A stretch of DNA of 64,000 nt from Druceiella hillmani (Eukaryota > Arthropoda > Insecta > Lepidoptera > Hepialidae). A program made the position numbers and the translations under genes. Below the pieces are notes generated by a model. That model saw nothing but the letters and a program-made list of their open reading frames with translations, ran no database searches and was not told the origin of the DNA. The stretch is taken from assembly GCA_039881145.1 (NCBI GenBank), contig JAYKKI010000023.1, positions 3,200,501 through 3,264,500 on the forward strand. The letters run 5' to 3'. Positions 61,801-64,000 of this stretch are shown here, one piece after another. Within the stretch, counting starts at the first letter, position 1. Every line of letters begins with the position of its first letter.

Positions 61801-64000
61801 CAATTTGATATTTCAAGCCATTTCTGGGAAAAAGGGGTTTGACAGACAGGTGAACAGACAACCAAATAATCCAACAAGGGTTCCTTTTTTCATTTTGAGT
61901 GATGGAACCCTAAAAATAGTGGCGCATATAGTGTAGAAAATGAACATAGATAAGTTGCATTTAATAAGTGGAGCCTTTTTTTTATGTGGCCTTTACATGG
62001 TTATATCCATATGGTGTAATCCACTTAACCGATAGGCGACCAAAGCGCTTGGCACCAGGCTCAAGTAAAATTTTAGATACATGGCCCAAGGGTCTGATAT
62101 CAGACCCGAAATTAATTCAACCCCTATTGTCTATTTTTAGCCTGGGCTGTCTATGGATTAATAATTGGTACCTATTTGCTAATATGGTCTTCACATGGTT
62201 AATATTAACATAGGTGGAAAAATGATTAGTGGATATGTTAGCCCATAATTAAAAAAAAGATAGATTTTTTACAATAAATTTTTTTACTTTTAAGAGCAGC
62301 GATAATTTCATTCATTTTCTTATTTTCATACAGACTAGATATACATTTGCTTTGATATTTCTTTAAAAATATATATATTTGCATATTTAAAAATGAATGC
62401 AAATATGAAAGTAACATCTATGAGAAATAGTTTACGTTAATTAATATTAAGTTATGTAATATTCTCAATTTTATGTTTATTTATGTATTTATGGCAGTTA
62501 ATTGTTTTAGTTCAAACGAGAAATAGTATTGTAGTGGGTAACCTGTGTAGATTTTGTGCGATCACACTGATTTTTTTAATAGACTTCGGTGATTAATAAA
62601 TTTGTTACTAGTTTGACTAGTTTGATTATAAATTTATCCTAAAACATACGTTCATTAGAAAAATGTTTCGATGATGGAAAAGTGTTGGGGAGAAAATCTG
62701 CACTGTTTAAAAAGATGGATACCTATGTTTCGTGGTAAGCAGTATCTTTTTAACTTGTTACATTTCTACAACCTAAGCAACATATCATGTTAATGCTAGA
62801 TGCTCTCAGTGCCATCTACTGCTAAATTAGTAAACTTTTTGTAACATTGTGTTGCATAAAAACATTTCAATAGTTTCTAAAAATAATACAGTGTTAAGTT
62901 ATTCAAAAATGAAATCTCATATTTACTAGTAACATAACCTCTTTACATTCGTGTTGTTTACTATTTTCCGTTGATAAAATACTGCATTGGTATTGATAAA
63001 CATATATCCAAAAGTTGTTTTTTCTGTCATCTCAATGCAATCTTTATGTTTCTTTCTTAATCCTTATGGTAAATGGACATTTATTTTATGACCACATTTT
63101 TCTTAGATTACACTTTTCCCATTAACACTTCATTGCTTAGGAAATTCTTTAAAAACCTACCTCATATAATGCCATTGCGATGACTGTACTTGAAGTCTCA
63201 AATCCATCCCCCACAAAACCAAATGAATGTGATGCTATATATGTGTCTGTGAATTCTATAAAATAGAAATTTGAGAATTTGGATTAAAACTTTTTTTTTG
63301 TTTAATAATCTATTCATTCATTAATTTATCATTACAAAAATTTTTCCTAAAAAATTAGGTTTATTCATGGCGAGAAAGGCAATGAAAACGGTACTGTAAC
63401 ATTGGGCGCAGATTTCTGGGAGTGAAATGGTCATTAAGAATTTTAGACAGGCATAATAAATAGAGGTGGTAAGTTTAATTCCAGCACTGTACATTTCTAT
63501 TAAAATATTTTGCTTATGACATCACAGGCTTTTATGAACATTTTACCTACTAATAGATTCTTCTGTTGAAAGCTTGCTTTATAAAACCAAAATTTGGCAA
63601 TATCACCACTCAAAACAGAAAAGCATTCTCATAGGAACCAAATCAGTGATACCATAACTTACTGTCATTTGCCAAATCACCTCCTTGATTCAGTGCGAAA
63701 AGAGCCTTTTGGTCTCTTTGTTAGATAATTCAAAGGTTTATTACAAAAATTATTTACAATGTTGTCAAAAATGACAAAAGATTAAAAATCCAGAACATAT
63801 TTAAAAAAAAATTTTTTTTTAATTTTCTGCTACGTGGAAATAACCTCAAAATTTTAATAATCCAGTAGGCCCTCCGTAAGTTTAGCTTATACCTAATCTC
63901 AAATTTCACACAAGCAATGCCATAGGTGGTATCTAATTAATTAATAGTTATATTTGAATATATAAATAGTATAAATTACTAGTAACCATTTCTAGTGTCC
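58719..64000 (-). CDS. Cytochrome P450 gene B, 3' part (exons 5-9; 5' part beyond the right edge)
   Basis: Exons complement(join(58719..58888, 60314..60580, 60738..60864, 63161..63255, 63987..>64000)). Exons 6-9 have exactly the lengths and phases of gene A exons 6-9, with GT..AG junctions and no stops. Seen: I-helix DGFET, K-helix ETLR, FDPERF, the heme loop PFGEGPRICLG with its Cys, an L helix GIRYAMAQTKAGL, and an end KFERVCK then TAG. It is probably functional as far as it can be seen. Substrate is unknown. About 83% identical to gene A over the heme exon; exon 9 diverges more, especially after the L helix. Confidence 0.92.
58889..60313 (-). other. Last intron of gene B, nothing recognised
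   Basis: Only a short cluster of GTCAGTTT/CAGTCAGTT words at 59550-59590. Confidence 0.5.
60314..60580 (-). CDS. P450 gene B heme-loop exon
   Basis: 267 nt, acceptor TTTCCAG, donor GTAAGT. Contains ETLR, PERF and the Cys heme ligand in FGEGPRICLG. Confidence 0.96.
60738..60864 (-). CDS. P450 gene B J-helix exon
   Basis: 127 nt, acceptor ATTTTAG, donor GTAAGT. Reads LAWNQTIQDKLRAEINES, matching gene A exon 7 in length and phase. Confidence 0.93.
61845..61915 (+). repeat. Dispersed insect repeat with AGGGTTCC...GGAACCCT hairpin
   Basis: GACAGACAGGTGAACAGACA followed by AAGGGTTCC, T-rich loop, GGAACCCTAAAA. This wording is a common repeat end in insect genomes (from memory). Confidence 0.5.
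62090..62107. repeat. Perfect 18-bp palindrome GGGTCTGATATCAGACCC
   Basis: Exact self-complement, in a locally GC-richer patch (62030-62170). Confidence 0.85.
63161..63255 (-). CDS. P450 gene B I-helix exon
   Basis: 95 nt, acceptor TTTATAG, donor GTAGGT. Contains GFVGDGFETSS; as in gene A, Asp sits where Ala or Gly is usual. Confidence 0.93.
63256..63986 (-). other. Gene B intron between exon 5 and exon 6, nothing recognised
   Basis: A+T-rich, no repeats or ORFs of note. Confidence 0.5.
63987..64000 (-). CDS. P450 gene B exon 5, last 14 nt
   Basis: Encodes DTRN plus one base before a GTTACT donor, the same end as gene A exon 5 (DTRN then G). The rest is cut by the window edge. Confidence 0.75.

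Larger units (their letters stand above)
60865..63160 (-). other. Gene B intron between I-helix and J-helix exons
   Basis: Contains a 44-bp direct duplication around TTTCAAAATTACCAGTCAAG (61157 and 61196 area), the hairpin-tailed repeat at 61850-61915, and the palindrome GGGTCTGATATCAGACCC (62090-62107). No coding sequence. Confidence 0.55.

Overview
The window looks like nuclear DNA from an insect. It is very A+T rich, its genes are split by GT..AG introns of up to 6.6 kb, and it holds decayed transposons of typical arthropod families (Penelope-like, RTE-type LINE, mariner, Tigger/pogo, piggyBac-like, hAT, Helitron). The order cannot be fixed from the sequence; only the P450 type (clan 3, CYP6/CYP28-like) and the repeat families point to insects. 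Nothing here is bacterial, so operons, ribosome binding sites and CRISPR arrays do not apply.

The backbone is a tandem cluster of cytochrome P450 genes, all on the minus strand. From right to left: (B) the last five exons of an intact gene, 58719 to the window edge; (C) a ruined copy, about 48480-57830, with remnants of exons 1, 4, 6 and 8; (A) a complete nine-exon gene, 12423-34329, encoding 503 residues with every P450 signature; (D) the first exon only of a further gene, 3067-3251, the rest lying beyond the left edge. Exon lengths and phases are identical wherever A, B and D can be compared. The A and D upstream regions are also alike for about 2-4 kb and share the same fossil hAT element, so the unit of duplication included the promoter.

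Most remaining sequence is transposon debris. Intron 1 of gene A (27516-34144) carries a 306-bp tandem array whose units each contain a hammerhead-like ribozyme motif, a 627-bp foldback element, a Helitron helicase tail and a 162-bp satellite. Intron 4 of gene A (19522-24924) holds three decayed DNA-transposon-like ORFs. The A-C spacer (34.4-48.4 kb) holds a hAT transposase, a 5'-truncated Penelope-like element with reverse transcriptase, GIY-YIG endonuclease and hammerhead-like tail, LINE tails, a Tigger remnant and a tiny piggyBac-like MITE. Pseudogene C is itself invaded by a mariner and a Tigger-type MITE carrying another Penelope tail.

The most interesting signal is the family of hammerhead-like motifs. 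It occurs in the Penelope-like element, in solo tails, in a foldback about 230 bp upstream of gene A, and in the 306-bp array. The array units share only the ribozyme and downstream part with the Penelope tails, which is the layout expected of a non-autonomous retrozyme. Other points: a conserved uORF peptide upstream of two P450 copies, a microRNA-like 82-nt hairpin, and an altered I-helix motif in the P450s.
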